Shown: positions 22,245-33,930, counted from the stretch's first letter. The stretch: DNA of 64,000 bases from Gautieria morchelliformis (GCA_015179125.1 WHVA01000169.1:1-64000); one strand, 5' to 3'. Numbers and translations are program-made. Notes: generated by a model not told the origin, from the letters alone.

Positions 22245-22697
22245 AGCTGTAAGGGCAACACTCCTTAGACAGTGGAAATCACATGACAGAGAGGGATCCA
22301 TAGAATGAATAAATGACTATCTACATGACACAAGGCTCCCCCGACAGAGGGCTCCAAAGAGGAAAGGATGGAGACCCTTGCTGGCAGCACACTGACCATA
22401 TACTCACACCATCACACCTCTGCAGCAATCACCTAATGTGTATGACCCTGAATGTGACTCCAACACCACTCCAGGATGGAAGCCAAAAATGAGTGGGATC
22501 TCAGCTTCAGGACCAAGGCAGACACAGGGATGAGTCAGGGGCTCTGGGCATGCTCGGACCCAGGCCAGGGCCAAGCTTGGGAACGGCTTCAGAAAAGGGT
22601 TCCCCTGACAGTGAAGTGGTGAAGGTGACAGGTGAAGTCCCAGTCCTTTCTAAGGGTAGTAACCTAGAAGGAGAGGTACATGACAATGGTCATGACA
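22245..22697 (-). repeat. LTR of the gypsy family, ~453 bp
   Basis: On the + strand it opens TGTAAGGGCAACACTCC and closes GGTCATGACA; in minus orientation this is TGTCATGA..CTTACA. The first 150 bp align with 15385-15560. Confidence 0.6.
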
Positions 22698-23232
22698 TGG
22701 CAAGGTAGTGCACAAGGTAGATAATTGAACTAGAGAATATACATGTGAATGCAAGCTACTTATACAAAGGGATGTGAGGTAGCAGCAAATAGAAGAGGGG
22801 TTGTGATGGGTTGGAATGATACAGGCAGTGTGGGGCTGAGATATGTAATAGACAAGGCACATATACAATAGAAGTAACTGTTTGGTACGAACATGAAATG
22901 ATGTGGAGGTGGTCTAGTGAAGAGTGAAACAGGATAACATGCCTTGGGACCTGCATGCACCCTAAGCCACACTACCTCTTGGCCCAAGGGCTTGACCCTA
23001 TGTGAAAGGTGGGCAGGGCCTGCCACGAATACTCCCCACCATACAAGCACCAGTGTGGGTCCATAAGCAACAGATGATGGGGATGGTGACATATTACAAT
23101 ATTGATCGGAGGCGACTGCTGATAGTTGGTGGCAGGAATGATGGCACATGATGTGAATGGCAAAGGTGCTCAGTGAATGCATCAAACAGTGAATGGAGCA
23201 AATGGAGCTATGGCTAGGTGATGAGTGGAGTG
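22698..23232. other. LTR-like debris
   Basis: 22710-22800 resembles 7893-7985. No gene recognised. Confidence 0.35.
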
Positions 23233-24236
23233 GGTGTTTAAGGGCAACCTAGGCAGATGCTCTACACTCAAGCAGTGAACTGATGAAGGGGGATCCAAAG
23301 CCAGATAGTGAACTACATACAGGACACAGACATACTTGACAAAGAGAGATCCAAAGAGACAACTCTAAAGAACCCCTTCACCACTAGCTATGACTATTTA
23401 CTGCAGGCATGCTACCCTGATCACTGAACCCCAAATAGTGCATGTGATAAAAACAGAAATGACAGGGAGCAAACGGATAAGCAAGGGCATCAGAAGTGGC
23501 TGGAACAGGGATATGAATAGCACAGGACACAGAATGTACCAAAGGTGAAGGAGGCCCAGAGCAGCATTCAAGGCAGGGAGGGGTAACTACCAGCTTGGTC
23601 AAACAGTAGCTCAGGCAATGTGGGGATGAGCATGAGTGAAGACAAATCCAGAGACAAGTGGAAGCAAACAGAAGCAAATGGAGTTCCCCTGCACCAAATG
23701 CATGGGGAGTGAAGATAGACAAAGTGAATGCAATGGCAAATGAGAGGAGAGGGGCATGAAGGGAGCTGAAGGCTCAGAACATATGCAAGGCCTAGAGGCA
23801 GTAGCAGCAACCGGTATGAATGCCAGTGGGAGCGACGTGCTGGCGGAAGGGAATGAAGATGGACTTGGGTAGACATGAAGACCGGGGATGGAGACTTGGT
23901 GCAAAGGGGTACGCACAAATATGAATGTGAATGAGAGGGAATGGATATGAGCAGGCAGGGACGTGAACATGAATTGGGAGCAGTGGATGGGAGCAACCCA
24001 GCAGCAAGGGTGTCTGAAGAGGAACATGAGTGAATGCACCAATGAAGGAGAGGGAATGGATGATGTGCTGGTGAAGATGGGTGAAGATGGATCAGAGCAG
24101 ACACGAATGCATGAGAGTGAATGGACCCGAATGGGATCCAAATGAGGGATGGCAGGGTATGAACATGAAGGTGAATGGATGCGAATGGAGTTCCCCTGAC
24201 AGGGGGCGGATTTGGTCAGAATAAACAAGTCACGAC
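23233..24236 (-). repeat. LTR of the gypsy family, ~1.0 kb
   Basis: On the + strand it runs from TTTAAGGGCAACCTAGGCAG to AACAAGTCACGACA. Both ends match the inverted LTR at 14395-15005. It is about 400 bp longer because of an expanded centre that matches 7250-7470 and 9050-9310. Confidence 0.65.
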
Positions 24237-25104
24237 AACATGGCCACCAATGCTTTTTTCATATAGGAAAATTAGGGGTTCATTGTTTATATCTCTATAT
24301 AATTACTAGAAATTTACATGTTATAATGAGCTGGGTGATGAGCAATCCTTCTGCACCACATCCACATCCGGTTCGGAGATTAGTACACAAAAGTGCTTTG
24401 ATCACTCGTCAATCAAATTTTAGACCTGAGGACACTCGTGCACCGAAATGTGAATCTTAACCACGAGACACCAGCGAAATTGGTCTTATAAGGATTGAAT
24501 GTTTGGTCCTGCACATGCAGGGTAGTGTGACTTGGGCCGGTATATGTGAGGGTAATGTTACGGACCCCACACGACAATCTGAATCGATCGGTAGACCAGG
24601 ACGCTGATGAGTCCAAATCAAGGGTGAGCGTTCTGGGTGTCAAGCGAAGCAAAGACTTGGGCGCATCAACGTCTATGGCACCCGCGGACAGTTCGGCAGT
24701 ATTCCTTCAAGTTGGCTTGGCCAAGCAAGAGGAGGCACGAGACCCACCTGCAGGCGGATCTAGGTTCCAGTTCTTGCCCAACGATCGAATTGTTATCTGA
24801 TCGAGTGCTATAAACCCGACGACACTTGTCTTAGTTCCCCCCTCGAAACCAAGCATGTTGTCACTATCATCAGGTGTATCGTCGCATGTTACACAGCATA
24901 CAGTAAATAATGTAAGGATCGTATTAGATTGTATTATGATCTCCACGCCGGAGTTATTTACACGCCAGCGATCCATGAGATGGCAATGTTGACATGACTG
25001 GCAGAAACCATACAGTATTGCACAATAGCCGTATCGGAGAGCAATGACACTTGAATACGAACCCAAAGTTGCACTGCACACGTACAGCCTACTTTGCGTG
25101 CCAA

Positions 25105-25905
25105 TCATACGTGGAGCGTAAAACACAGCATCAGAACCCCAATGCCAAGAAGGCCACTGCGCGGCATTATAATTGAAAGTTTAGATGCCCCATTTGGAGC
25201 GGAAGATGCAGAGGGAATAAAATTACTGCAAAAACAACAATCAGCCAGGATGACAATGATCGCAGAATCGCGTGAAACAACTGATACCTGGTGGTTGCTG
25301 CTTGAAAGGACGCGGAAGGCTCAAGAGCAATTGTGGAAATCGATGTACCTCCAGGCCCTTCCACACACGACTCTCCATTCGGACAGCACCGCGAAAACTG
25401 GTCACAATAGTCCCTGTTGAAGCGTGAGTAGCCCTGCATAAATTCTACATAATCAGCTTCAGACATACCCCGCGAAACAGCAACCATCTGAAGTGAGACA
25501 CATGTACCATGAATATGTCAGCAAACACTCGGAACTGAACTGGGGCAAATTTTTTACCTCCACATAGCGACTCAGATAGGAGACAACAGCCATCCCCCTG
25601 GCTGCTACATTGGCTGCCTGCGAAGCAACAGGCTGGACAGACGAACCAAGACGTTCAACTAAGAATGAAGCAAGAGTATCACTCGTGGACGTACTCTGTG
25701 AACAGCAGTCACCGTCAGAAGGACAACAGAAATCGTTATTTGGGCAGAGGTCCCATGTGCCACATGTGGACTGACGGCCGAGTAATCCAGTTAGGGCTTT
25801 GCCCTGGCTTGCTCGAGGCTCCGTGCCAGGACGACGGATTGGGGGTGAGCCTTGGAGAGCAGTCACCACCATCGGTAAGAGCAGGAACGCCAGCATGTGC
25901 TTCAT
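25105..25905 (-). CDS. Secreted Cys-rich protein, probably GPI-anchored (copy B)
   Basis: Five exons: 25905-25695, 25632-25558, 25487-25469, 25413-25288, 25225-25105, giving 183 aa. Introns are 62, 70, 55 and 62 bp, all GT-AG. Signal peptide MKHMLAFLLLPMVVTALQ; Cys-rich part with STCGTWDLCPNNDFCCP, TCCFAGSQCSSQGDGCC, GDGCCFAGDYCDQFSRCC and PNGESC. The Ser/Thr stalk is almost gone (exon 4 is 126 nt against 231 and 318 in copies A and C), so the Cys domain would sit close to the membrane. C-terminal tail MPRSGLLGIGVLMLCFTLHV. An in-frame GTG upstream of the ATG is not used as the start. Confidence 0.75.
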
Positions 25906-27104
25906 AACTTGCACTTGTGCTGAGTCTGTCTCGACTCCTCGAGAAGCGCTTCAAAATCTGCAGGTGCTTTTATCTGGCATGGAATGGCGCCCATATGGAG
26001 TACTGCTAATCGACTAGGCACAACCTACATGAGGCAAAGTCAAACTGATCCCCCTCACGGCAATACAACCATACATGGCGAGCATACGATCACGCTCGCG
26101 CGAAACGTCACATATTGAAACTCAGCTAGTACCTGAACTCCTTGTTTAAGGACAGCTTTGGGATGAACAGTTCTCCAGTAACTGTTCCCCGCTGGAGAAA
26201 TATCGACCCAACATCGTCTTTCTGCGTGGACACGAAAACACCTGTTAGTCAGCTTGAGCTAAGGAGCTTGAGACGAAGCCTCCGTACTCTGACTGGCCAC
26301 CTCCCAACCGTACACTTCCCGCTGGTAGGTCATGAGTTCCGTAGCGGCCTCTGTGCGGATGGCTAAAGGCACCGTTCACTCCCACTAGTCGTTCAGAAGG
26401 AGTGGCTCCTAAAAGGACCCGAAGGGCGAGCAGGTAGCCCCATGATCGAGCGGAGTCGTGAGAAGCTGCCTGTCGTCTGCGCCAAACGTCTTGTCAGTGC
26501 GGTCACGTGGAAGAGCTTTCGTCGGCCCGAAACCGCTACAAACCCGTCTTCCCTAGCAACCCTCTTCCCTACCTAGCAGAAGCACATCGGAGACGGCTGT
26601 CCGCGGTAGGTGCAAAGGTTGTGGTCTGCCCAGCGGCGCTCTGTTGGACGCAGCAACCCGCGGCTTTGCTCGCAGCTAGGGTAGCGTAGCTATATATTGG
26701 AGAGAGCCTCGGCAGCCATAGCGCCTTACTTACAGCGTACAGGACGTCAGGGAACTTACTGAGATTTGAAGCTTAGGGTCTAAGGTCTTCGCATGCGCCA
26801 AGCTACATAGCACCAGAAAAGTGATTATGTTCCGCCTCGAGTTTTGGTCGTCTGAGCTTAAGCAAAGAGCTTGGTCCGAGCCATATAACTATGGCCATCA
26901 GACTGGCGAGTCATAACTCTGAACCACGGGAAGTTACACACTTTCATACACTCGCTCACATATTGCATCACGCTGGACCCGGAGGGCGTATGCTTACTTT
27001 ACAATTGTAGAAGTTACTTAGCTGCTCAATCAGATATAATCGCATTGCCAGCGATATCCTTGCTATACAGTATTTGTGAGAACAGTCTGAAAGACACCAA
27101 GACA
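25906..27104. other. Non-coding remainder of copy B
   Basis: Upstream region of the Cys-rich gene and the shared intergenic DNA; no conserved frame. Confidence 0.4.
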
Positions 27105-27176
27105 GCATCAGGGCTGCAACTGAGCTCGGCTTCTGGCGCGGCTGAGCCGGAGTCGAGCCGGCAAATGACAGGACAG

Positions 27177-27427
27177 TGTTGAAAAACCGGTCATACTTGA
27201 CCGATCACCGAGATCACCGACCCTTTGTCCACTTAGCGCGTTGTCCCTTGCCACAGCCCCTTTTGTATCTTCACCCCATTGTTCTACCCTATTGTTCTAT
27301 TCCTCTTTTAGAGTACAAAAGGTCACTCTAGCTAGTATAAGTAGAGCCCCGATTGTACGACGACCTCTCAGCTTCTCCTGACGTCGTCTTAGCCTTAGAG
27401 CTCTTATCTCAGACCTCTGCGCCTACA
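27177..27427 (+). repeat. 5' LTR of copia element 2
   Basis: 251 bp, from TGTTGAAAAACC to GCGCCTACA. It holds a promoter-like TAGTATAAGTAGAG near 27336. Confidence 0.92.
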
Positions 27428-27441
27428 GGTTATGGGCCCCG
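27428..27441 (+). promoter_or_regulatory. Primer-binding site
   Basis: GGTTATGGGCCCCG directly after the 5' LTR. Its complement contains CCCATAACC, the anticodon-loop side of initiator tRNA-Met (CAU anticodon), as in copia-type elements that use a half tRNA as primer. The match rests on memory of the tRNA sequence. Confidence 0.6.
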
Positions 27442-27525
27442 CGCTCTAAATCGCCCTAACCGATATTACGCACTCTGGCTACCTCGACTACGCACACAAT
27501 CCTGCTTATTGTCTGATCCCTATCC

Positions 27526-29748
27526 ATGACTGACCTCGCCATCTCGCGACCTTCCATAACGGTCGAAAAATTCGACGGTACAAACTGGAGCACCTGGTCC
27601 TTCGGTATCCGTGCCAGTCTACTATTTACCAACGCACTCGGTATTGCTGACGGCACCGAGACCATCCCAACGAAGTCATCACCGCCGACCGATGAAGAGC
27701 TTGCAAAACTCGAGGATTTTCACAAACGCTCTCGTCAGGGCCTATCTATAGTTCTGTCGATGTGCCACCCCTCGGTTTACCAATCTCTCGACCTTGCTAA
27801 ATCCCTACGCGAAAACTGGGTTTCGCTCTCTGACAGATATGGCACCACCACCGGTCTCAACACTTGGGTCGATTTCAACAAATATATTTCGACCAAGTTC
27901 ACTACCGACACTCCTCTTACCAAACAGATCGATGGCATGTCAGAACTCCGCACTCGCATCGTCGCATCTGGACTGGACTTGCCATCAGCGACTCTTTCCA
28001 CGCCCTCTTCGCACTCGCATCGTCGCATCTGGACTGGACTTGCCATCAGCGACTCTTTCCACGCCCTCTTCGTTATCCAAGCCCTTCCCACCTTATATGA
28101 AGTTGTCCAGCAAACTATTCTCGCCACTGTCACCGACTTCAAGAACATCTCGTGGTCTGACGTACGCACTCGGATCCTATCCGAAGAGCTTCGTCAGGGC
28201 TCACAGGTCGAAGTCAGCGCAATCGCTGTAGGTGGCAAAAAGAAAAAGGATGCTTGCAATTACTGCAAGGGAGCTGGACATTGGGAAAAGGATTGCCGAC
28301 GCAAGGCTCGCGGCCTCTCACGAGAGGAGGCCCAGTCCGAGGCACGAAAAGGAAAAGGAAAGAAAAAGGAGAAAAAGGATAAGGGGACGGCGCCCTCTGT
28401 GAGCGCCGTTATATCAGACAACCCTGGCTCAGTTGCTCAGGCAGCACCTGTATCTATCACCATGAACCCAAACGATGCTGTTTGCTTCTATATTGCGTGT
28501 GAACACGAGTGGATGTTGGACTCAGGTTGCACTGACCACATCACCAATGACATTTCGGATTTCTTGGAATACCGCTCACTACCCACACCCAAACGCGCAT
28601 ACCTCGCTGATAAGATCACCTTCGTCTCTTTCATCGGCATAGGCACAGTCACTGGATCATCGAGAGTCAACGGCCAAGAACGAAAAATTACGCTCCATGA
28701 TGTGCTGCACGCACCTAAGATTGGAGGAAGGTTTTTCAGTGTGCGAAAAATCAGTTTAAAAGGTTTTACAACAGCCTTTTCGGGCTCTAAAGCTACAATA
28801 TCTAAGGACGGGACAGTCATTGCGGAAGGACAGGCAAACGGACAGCACTACTGGCTCTCCTTGCGTACCAATGCCCCATCCGTGTCACATATCCGTGCCA
28901 CGCCACTCGACATTCTCCACGCTCGACTCGGACATCTATCTTGGTCATCTTTGCGGCACATCGATGACAAGATTGAGTCAAGTACAAGGCGTGCACTAGC
29001 TACATGTGAAGGCTGTCTACTAGGAAAGTCTACCCGTCGAAAATTCGTTCCCTCCACTCATCGCTGCACTGAACCTTTTGCACTCATCCACATGGACCTA
29101 GCAGGTCCCATGAATACCTGCTCGATCCAAGGTCACTATTACCACTTTATATTAGTTGATGACTATACGCGCCACAAATGGATTTACTTCTTAACGGCAA
29201 AGAGTGATACCTTTGCACAGTTCAAGAATTTCCATGCGTTAGTTGGAAACCATTATAACGGATCACTCAGAGCTATACGCACTGATCGCGGGGGGGAGTT
29301 CCTATCACAGGAATTTACTCAGTACCTGGAAAAACAAGGTATACATCATAGTCTCACTGTGCCGAACACACCTCAGCAGAACGGAGTTGCCGAACGGGCA
29401 AACCGAACAATAGCTGAAGCAGCCCGAGCAATGATGTACAGTGCAGGCATATCACAAGGGTTCTGGGAATTCGCAGTGGGTGCTGCGGTACATGTTCAAA
29501 ACCGAGCCCCATCTCGCATTACCTCAAATATCTCCCCATATGAATTTTTGACAGGACGCAAACCCGACTTCTCCTATCTCCGTGTCTTTGGATGTCTCGC
29601 ATATGCCCACATAACGACAAATCGAACAAAATACAATCCTACCTCACAGAAGCTCGTGTTCATAGGGTATGACAATTCCACTAAGGGGTATAAGTTGTGG
29701 AATCCATCGTCCAAACAGACTGTCATATCTACTGACGTCGTTTTTTGA
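27526..29748 (+). CDS. Copia gag-protease-integrase polyprotein
   Basis: 740 codons from ATG 27526. Gag domain about residues 10-235; zinc knuckle CNYCKGAGHWEKDC at about 244-257; basic Lys-rich linker; protease with EWMLDSGCTDH (DSG near 332); pre-integrase HHCC region (LHARLGHLSW..CEGCLLGK); integrase core with the three acids in HMDLAGP, RTDRGGEF and NGVAERANRT. The frame ends in ISTDVVF at a T run where one base shift opens the RT frame. Residues about 151-172 are an insertion absent from element 1, made by a 61-bp tandem duplication plus a 5-bp one, together 66 bp. Products would be virus-like-particle protein and integration enzymes. Confidence 0.9.
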   Translation: MTDLAISRPSITVEKFDGTNWSTWSFGIRASLLFTNALGIADGTETIPTKSSPPTDEELAKLEDFHKRSRQGLSIVLSMCHPSVYQSLDLAKSLRENWVSLSDRYGTTTGLNTWVDFNKYISTKFTTDTPLTKQIDGMSELRTRIVASGLDLPSATLSTPSSHSHRRIWTGLAISDSFHALFVIQALPTLYEVVQQTILATVTDFKNISWSDVRTRILSEELRQGSQVEVSAIAVGGKKKKDACNYCKGAGHWEKDCRRKARGLSREEAQSEARKGKGKKKEKKDKGTAPSVSAVISDNPGSVAQAAPVSITMNPNDAVCFYIACEHEWMLDSGCTDHITNDISDFLEYRSLPTPKRAYLADKITFVSFIGIGTVTGSSRVNGQERKITLHDVLHAPKIGGRFFSVRKISLKGFTTAFSGSKATISKDGTVIAEGQANGQHYWLSLRTNAPSVSHIRATPLDILHARLGHLSWSSLRHIDDKIESSTRRALATCEGCLLGKSTRRKFVPSTHRCTEPFALIHMDLAGPMNTCSIQGHYYHFILVDDYTRHKWIYFLTAKSDTFAQFKNFHALVGNHYNGSLRAIRTDRGGEFLSQEFTQYLEKQGIHHSLTVPNTPQQNGVAERANRTIAEAARAMMYSAGISQGFWEFAVGAAVHVQNRAPSRITSNISPYEFLTGRKPDFSYLRVFGCLAYAHITTNRTKYNPTSQKLVFIGYDNSTKGYKLWNPSSKQTVISTDVVF
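27951..28072 (+). repeat. 61-bp tandem duplication in gag
   Basis: 27951-28011 and 28012-28072 are identical copies beginning CACTCGCATCGTCGCATCTG. Each holds a GGACTGGACT doubling not present in element 1. Confidence 0.95.
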
Positions 29749-31811
29749 GGAAACAGTTTTTCCTCTCAAATCTACCCCAAAGCTCCCACTCGACCCTCCT
29801 ACGCCCACTCCACCTCTTCCTCCACAACCATCGTCGCCATCCGCGCAAATCGATCTAGCTCTACCAGAGAGCGACAACGAAGACAAGCACCCTTTACCAC
29901 CAGCGCCACCTGGTACAGCTGACCAGCCTCCCACGGCCCCGTCAGCATCGCCACCACCCAACATTCCTGACGCAGCGAGTCCTCCACCGGAAATTGACCC
30001 AGGCGCAGCTCCTGATCAAATTCCCGCACCACCTGGACCTCCTGAACCCCTCATCCGCCGATCTCAACGCATCCAACAGCATGTCGTAGCCCCACAACCG
30101 GACAATGTCAGCCCAGATGCGTACCACAGCCATAGAACTGGCCCATCCATCTTGCGTGATTCATCATCAGCATCCACAACGTGGGACGACTCAATCGTAG
30201 CGTACCTGGCTTCTGCGCAAACGACTCCTACCGGTGACCCAAACACGTTTGAGTACGCGATGTCATGCCCAGATGCGGACAAATGGCATCCTGCCATGAA
30301 AGAGGAGATCAGATGCCTTCTAGAGAACGGCACCTGGAAATTGTGCGACCTCCCACAAGGTCGCAAGGCGATTAAGTGTAAGTGGGTATACTTGACAAAG
30401 CGTGATACTGCTGGCCATGTCACCCGTTACCGCGCACGTCTCATCGCCAAAGGTTTTTCACAGACCGCTGGCATCGATTTTGAAGAAACCTTCGCACCCG
30501 TCGCAAGACTCGACTCCTTGAGGTTGCTGCTCGCGCTCGCAGCCCGGCTGGATTGGGACATCCACCACGTTGATATCAAATCAGCATATCTCAATGGAGA
30601 CTTGGACGAGGAAATTTATATGGATCAACCAAAGGGTTTCACGATCCAAGGCAAGGAAGACAAGGTGTGTCGCCTCAAAAAAGCCATCTACGGCTTAAAG
30701 CAGGCAGGTCGGCAATGGCACATCCACCTGAACGACACACTGGAGGGACTCGGTTTTCAGAAACTCATTTCTGGCGATACTTCGATATTTATCAAACGTC
30801 ACGACAGGGGGGACCCGCTTATAGCGCTGGTCTATGTTGACAACATCGCTCTTTTCGGTATTCTACTAACAATCCAGGACTTCAAACGCGCAATTGCCAC
30901 GCGCTACAAGGTAACTGATCTAGGGGAGATCAGTCAGTTCCTCGGTCTACATGTGACTCGAAACCGTCCGAAGAGATCACTTACCATCAACCAGTCGCAC
31001 TATATTGAACGCATGCTGACGTGTTTCGACATGTCTGGCTGCAAACCCAATTACACCCCACTCGCTACAGGGACGCAGCTAGTCGCAAACATCGAGAGGG
31101 ACTCAGATGCGTCCCTCACCTCCAAGTACCAACAGATCGTCGGGTCGCTCATGTACGCCATGCTAGGCTGTCGACCTGACATCTGTTTCGCTGTCAACCG
31201 CCTCTCTCAATTCGGTTCTAAGCCTGCCCAAGAGCATCTCTTTGCTGCACAGCACGTACTCCGTTACCTATCCGCTACACAAAATGTCATGCTGACATAT
31301 GGATCGAATGATTCTACCGAATTGGTCCGGTACAGCGACTCTGACTGGGCCTCAGATACCGACAACCGCCGCTCAACCACTGGCTACACCTTCATCCTCG
31401 CTGGGGGCGCCATTGCTTGGGCCACGCAGAAGCAACGCACACCAGCACTCTCATCCACTGAAGCCGAGTACATGGCTCTTTGTGAATGTGCAAAACATGC
31501 ACAGTGGACACTTTCCCTATTATGTAAAACAACTCGACTTCACCGTTGACCTCCCACTGGAAATTTTTTGCGATTCCTCTGGAGCAAAAGAAATCGCAGC
31601 TAACAGCGTCTTTCACAAGCGGACCAAGCACATAGATATTCGTTATCACTATATTCGGGAATTGATCAACAGCCGCACAATCAATATCCTACCCGTTTCA
31701 TCAAAGGAAAATATCGCTGATCTTCTGACAAAATCTTTGCCTCAGACCCAACACCAGTACCTCGCGAAGAATTTTGGTCTTGTTGATAGCTCAAGTACGG
31801 GGGAGTGTTGA
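29749..31811 (+). CDS. Copia reverse transcriptase-RNase H, one frameshift
   Basis: Continues the polyprotein in another frame: a Pro-rich linker, then KCKWVYLTKRD and YRARLIAKGFSQ, RT catalytic VDIKSAYLNGDL and ALVYVDNIALFG, the KRSLTINQSHYIERML block, and RNase H (YSDSDWASDT, SSTEAEYMALCECAKHA, EIFCDSSGAKE). Near 31525 element 2 has four extra bases (CTATTATGTAAAAC against CTTTTAAAAC in element 1), shifting the RNase H end to the frame that closes at 31811. The entry from gag may be by slippage on six T residues at 29742-29747 or may be a mutation. The RT box is YVDN. Confidence 0.85.
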
Positions 31812-32107
31812 AAACCCGGTCATACTTGACCGATCACCGAGATCACCGACCCTTTGTCCACTTAGCGCGTTGTCCCTTGCCACAGCCCCTTTTGTATCTT
31901 CACCCCATTGTTCTACCCTATTGTTCTATTCCTCTTTTAGAGTACAAAAGGTCACTCTAGCTAGTATAAGTAGAGCCCCGATTGTACGACGACCTCTCAG
32001 CTTCTCCTGACGTCGTCTTAGGTATTTAGTCCTTTCTACTAATAGTAACAGCTTCTCCTGACGTCGTCTTAGCCTTAGAGCTCTTATCTCAGACCTCTGC
32101 GCCTACA
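31806..32107 (+). repeat. 3' LTR of copia element 2 with 51-bp insertion
   Basis: Same as the 5' LTR except one base near its start and an added 51 bp around 32022-32072. The added part repeats 23 bp (CAGCTTCTCCTGACGTCGTC.. on both sides) plus 28 bp not seen in the 5' LTR. Confidence 0.9.
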
Positions 32108-32112
32108 GACAG

Positions 32113-32495
32113 GACGGGCCGGGCCATATGCGTGTGTGCCATGTGGCACCCAAATCCGATGTCTATAAGCTAAGTACAGTACTGTAGCAGTCTAGGCCAA
32201 ATCTATACATTCCCCTTTCCGGGGGGATTCTGAAGTCACGTGATCGAGAATGGATGGCCATTTTTCCCCGTACCGTAACTTTGCTTTATTCCTCCTCTAA
32301 GCTGTGAGGGATTCGATGTCATCGTTTCCCACAATAAACGCGCCGGCCGAGTGGTCGTCACGAAAGCTAGGTTCTTAACCTTCCCGCGCACAGCTTATTG
32401 GTAGTGATCATCTATCATTAGTACTACGGTACTGGATTTAAACAACAATGCTGGAAAGTCGATCATGAACCACGTTCCGACGTCGACTTACTACT
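32113..32495 (+). promoter_or_regulatory. Upstream region of 7TM-like unit 1
   Basis: Conserved ahead of units 1, 2 and 3 (and inverted ahead of 4 and 5): AAATCTATRCATTCC, GATTCTGAAGTCACGTGATC with an E-box-like CACGTG, then CCGTAACTTTGCTTTA. The conserved block is a plausible promoter; start sites are unknown. Confidence 0.45.
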
Positions 32496-33930
32496 ATGCC
32501 GCTTCAAGGCATTAACGCCCTTACGTTTGTGTTGCAACTGCTGGGCTTTGTATCTCTGTCCGCCTTGCTATTCACCATCGTTCTTTCTGAGAACATGCAC
32601 CGCCATACTGTTTTCTTTAATTTTGTGTGGGTGCACCTCCTGTATTCGTCAGTCACGATCTTCGCGTGCGTGCTTCAAGTGAGCCTCCCGATCGACAACT
32701 ACTGAGGCGACTGGCGAAAAGAGATGTGGTGGAGTACATGGCTTTCACTCAAACCGAACAAACCTTGGGTGTGAATATGATACTCAATACTCTGACCAAT
32801 TCTGTGAGATTGATGTGAGCACCGAGTTAATCAATAACGCCACCGTCGTCATCCTCCTGATGGCAATATTGAATTACAGCGTCCTGACGGCCACCCTTAA
32901 CCTTGTCCTCCATGTACGCGGCATCTGTAGATGAATGTGTGCCACTAATGTCTTATCCAGCTGTGGTTTGAAATGAGGGCTGCTTTCAGTCGTGTTAATG
33001 CATGGACAACAAATCTACGGACCTTCACGGTGAGTTATCACACGTCTATTAAGAATTGAGGTCGATTGAATTACGACAAAAGCTTCTAATCACCCCTTAT
33101 TTTATGGCAATGGTCCCCCTTGTGCGTACTGGTGGCTTTATTTTGGCACCCTCGCTGAGTATCCCGTTTATGTCAGTGCCAGCTTTTTGACATCAACCAA
33201 ACACGCAGCACTTTTCTGCTTAAAGCCATGAACTATCTTGGCCTTTCGCTGATCAGTTTGACGTGCCTTTGGGATAGTCAGTTGTTGCCCTTATCAGTTT
33301 TCGTGTTAGACACTCATTAATATTTTTTTCAGTCATTTTGGTGGTCAAGTTTTATAGCTGTCGTCGTATTTTTCGACGAGTCCATATGGGTAACATCATG
33401 GCGATCTCTCTGCTGATACGCCTCTCTGTTTTCTGTTTGCTTCAACTCCTCTGTGCCGTGTATGTTTCTCTTCAGGTATCTCAAAGAATAAGACTGACTG
33501 CATAGTGATATGTCTCTAAGCATCCTCATGACGTGGATCGCCCTGCGTGATAGGAACCCAGATTCGCATCTGACTTTGATCGTGGAAGTCATATCTAATA
33601 TTGGGCAGTCACTTTGTGAGTGTCACGCAAGCTTTCCCATGTCTTTCGCACACCAGTGACCTATGCCCTTCGCCAAGACCCTCTCGTCGCCTTCCTGTTA
33701 CTTGGTCTGCGGCGCGTAAGTCCTCTCCGATTGCTGTCCTGAGGCTGAAATGATTTATTGATTGGGTCTAGGACATATTGCGAGTGTGGTTTCCTTGTAT
33801 TCATTTCGGTGCACCACAGACATGCAGCACTGGGCCAAACTGGGCTCTGGATAAGGAAGTCAGGCTTGCCATTCACGAAGATGTGGCTCTAACAGAATCA
33901 TCGTCAAAAAATATGCAGGATATTCATTGA
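32496..33930 (+). pseudogene. 7TM receptor-like membrane protein, unit 1
   Basis: Exon 1 begins MPLQGINALTFVLQLLGFVS and codes two membrane helices around SENMHRHTVFFNFV. Later exons follow the same order as unit 2: an N-glycosylation-type loop (GFHSNRTNLGCEYD), helix 3, LWFEMRAAFSRVNAWTT, LLITPYFMAMVPLVRTGG, and a last exon ending VWFPCIHFGAPQ..., with the stop at 33928-33930. Near 33143 one G is missing compared with unit 2 (TTGGCACCC for TTGGGCGCCC), which shifts the frame in the fourth helix. Probably dead. Confidence 0.55.

Larger units (their letters stand above)
24243..27104. repeat. Segmental duplication, copy B
   Basis: Collinear with copy A from 9340 onward. It ends at 27104, where the sequence changes to the flank of the 7TM-like unit found at 34290; hence copy B is fused directly to the first such unit. 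It stops before the Vps3844 part. Confidence 0.85.
27172..32112 (+). mobile_element. Copia element 2, nearly intact, young
   Basis: Element 27177-32107 with the 5-bp duplication GACAG on both sides (27172-27176, 32108-32112). The two LTRs differ by one base plus a 51-bp insertion in the 3' LTR, so integration is recent. The unoccupied target is seen in the related unit at 34351-34360. Gag, protease and integrase are open in one frame of 740 codons; RT and RNase H lie in a second frame. Only small indels separate it from an intact element. Confidence 0.93.

Noticed and set aside
22650-24228. Overlapping minus-strand frames up to 205 codons, His/Pro/Ser-rich
   Set aside because: Several frames are open over the same GAATG-type repeats; no domain, and copies at 7250 and 9050 do not keep them.
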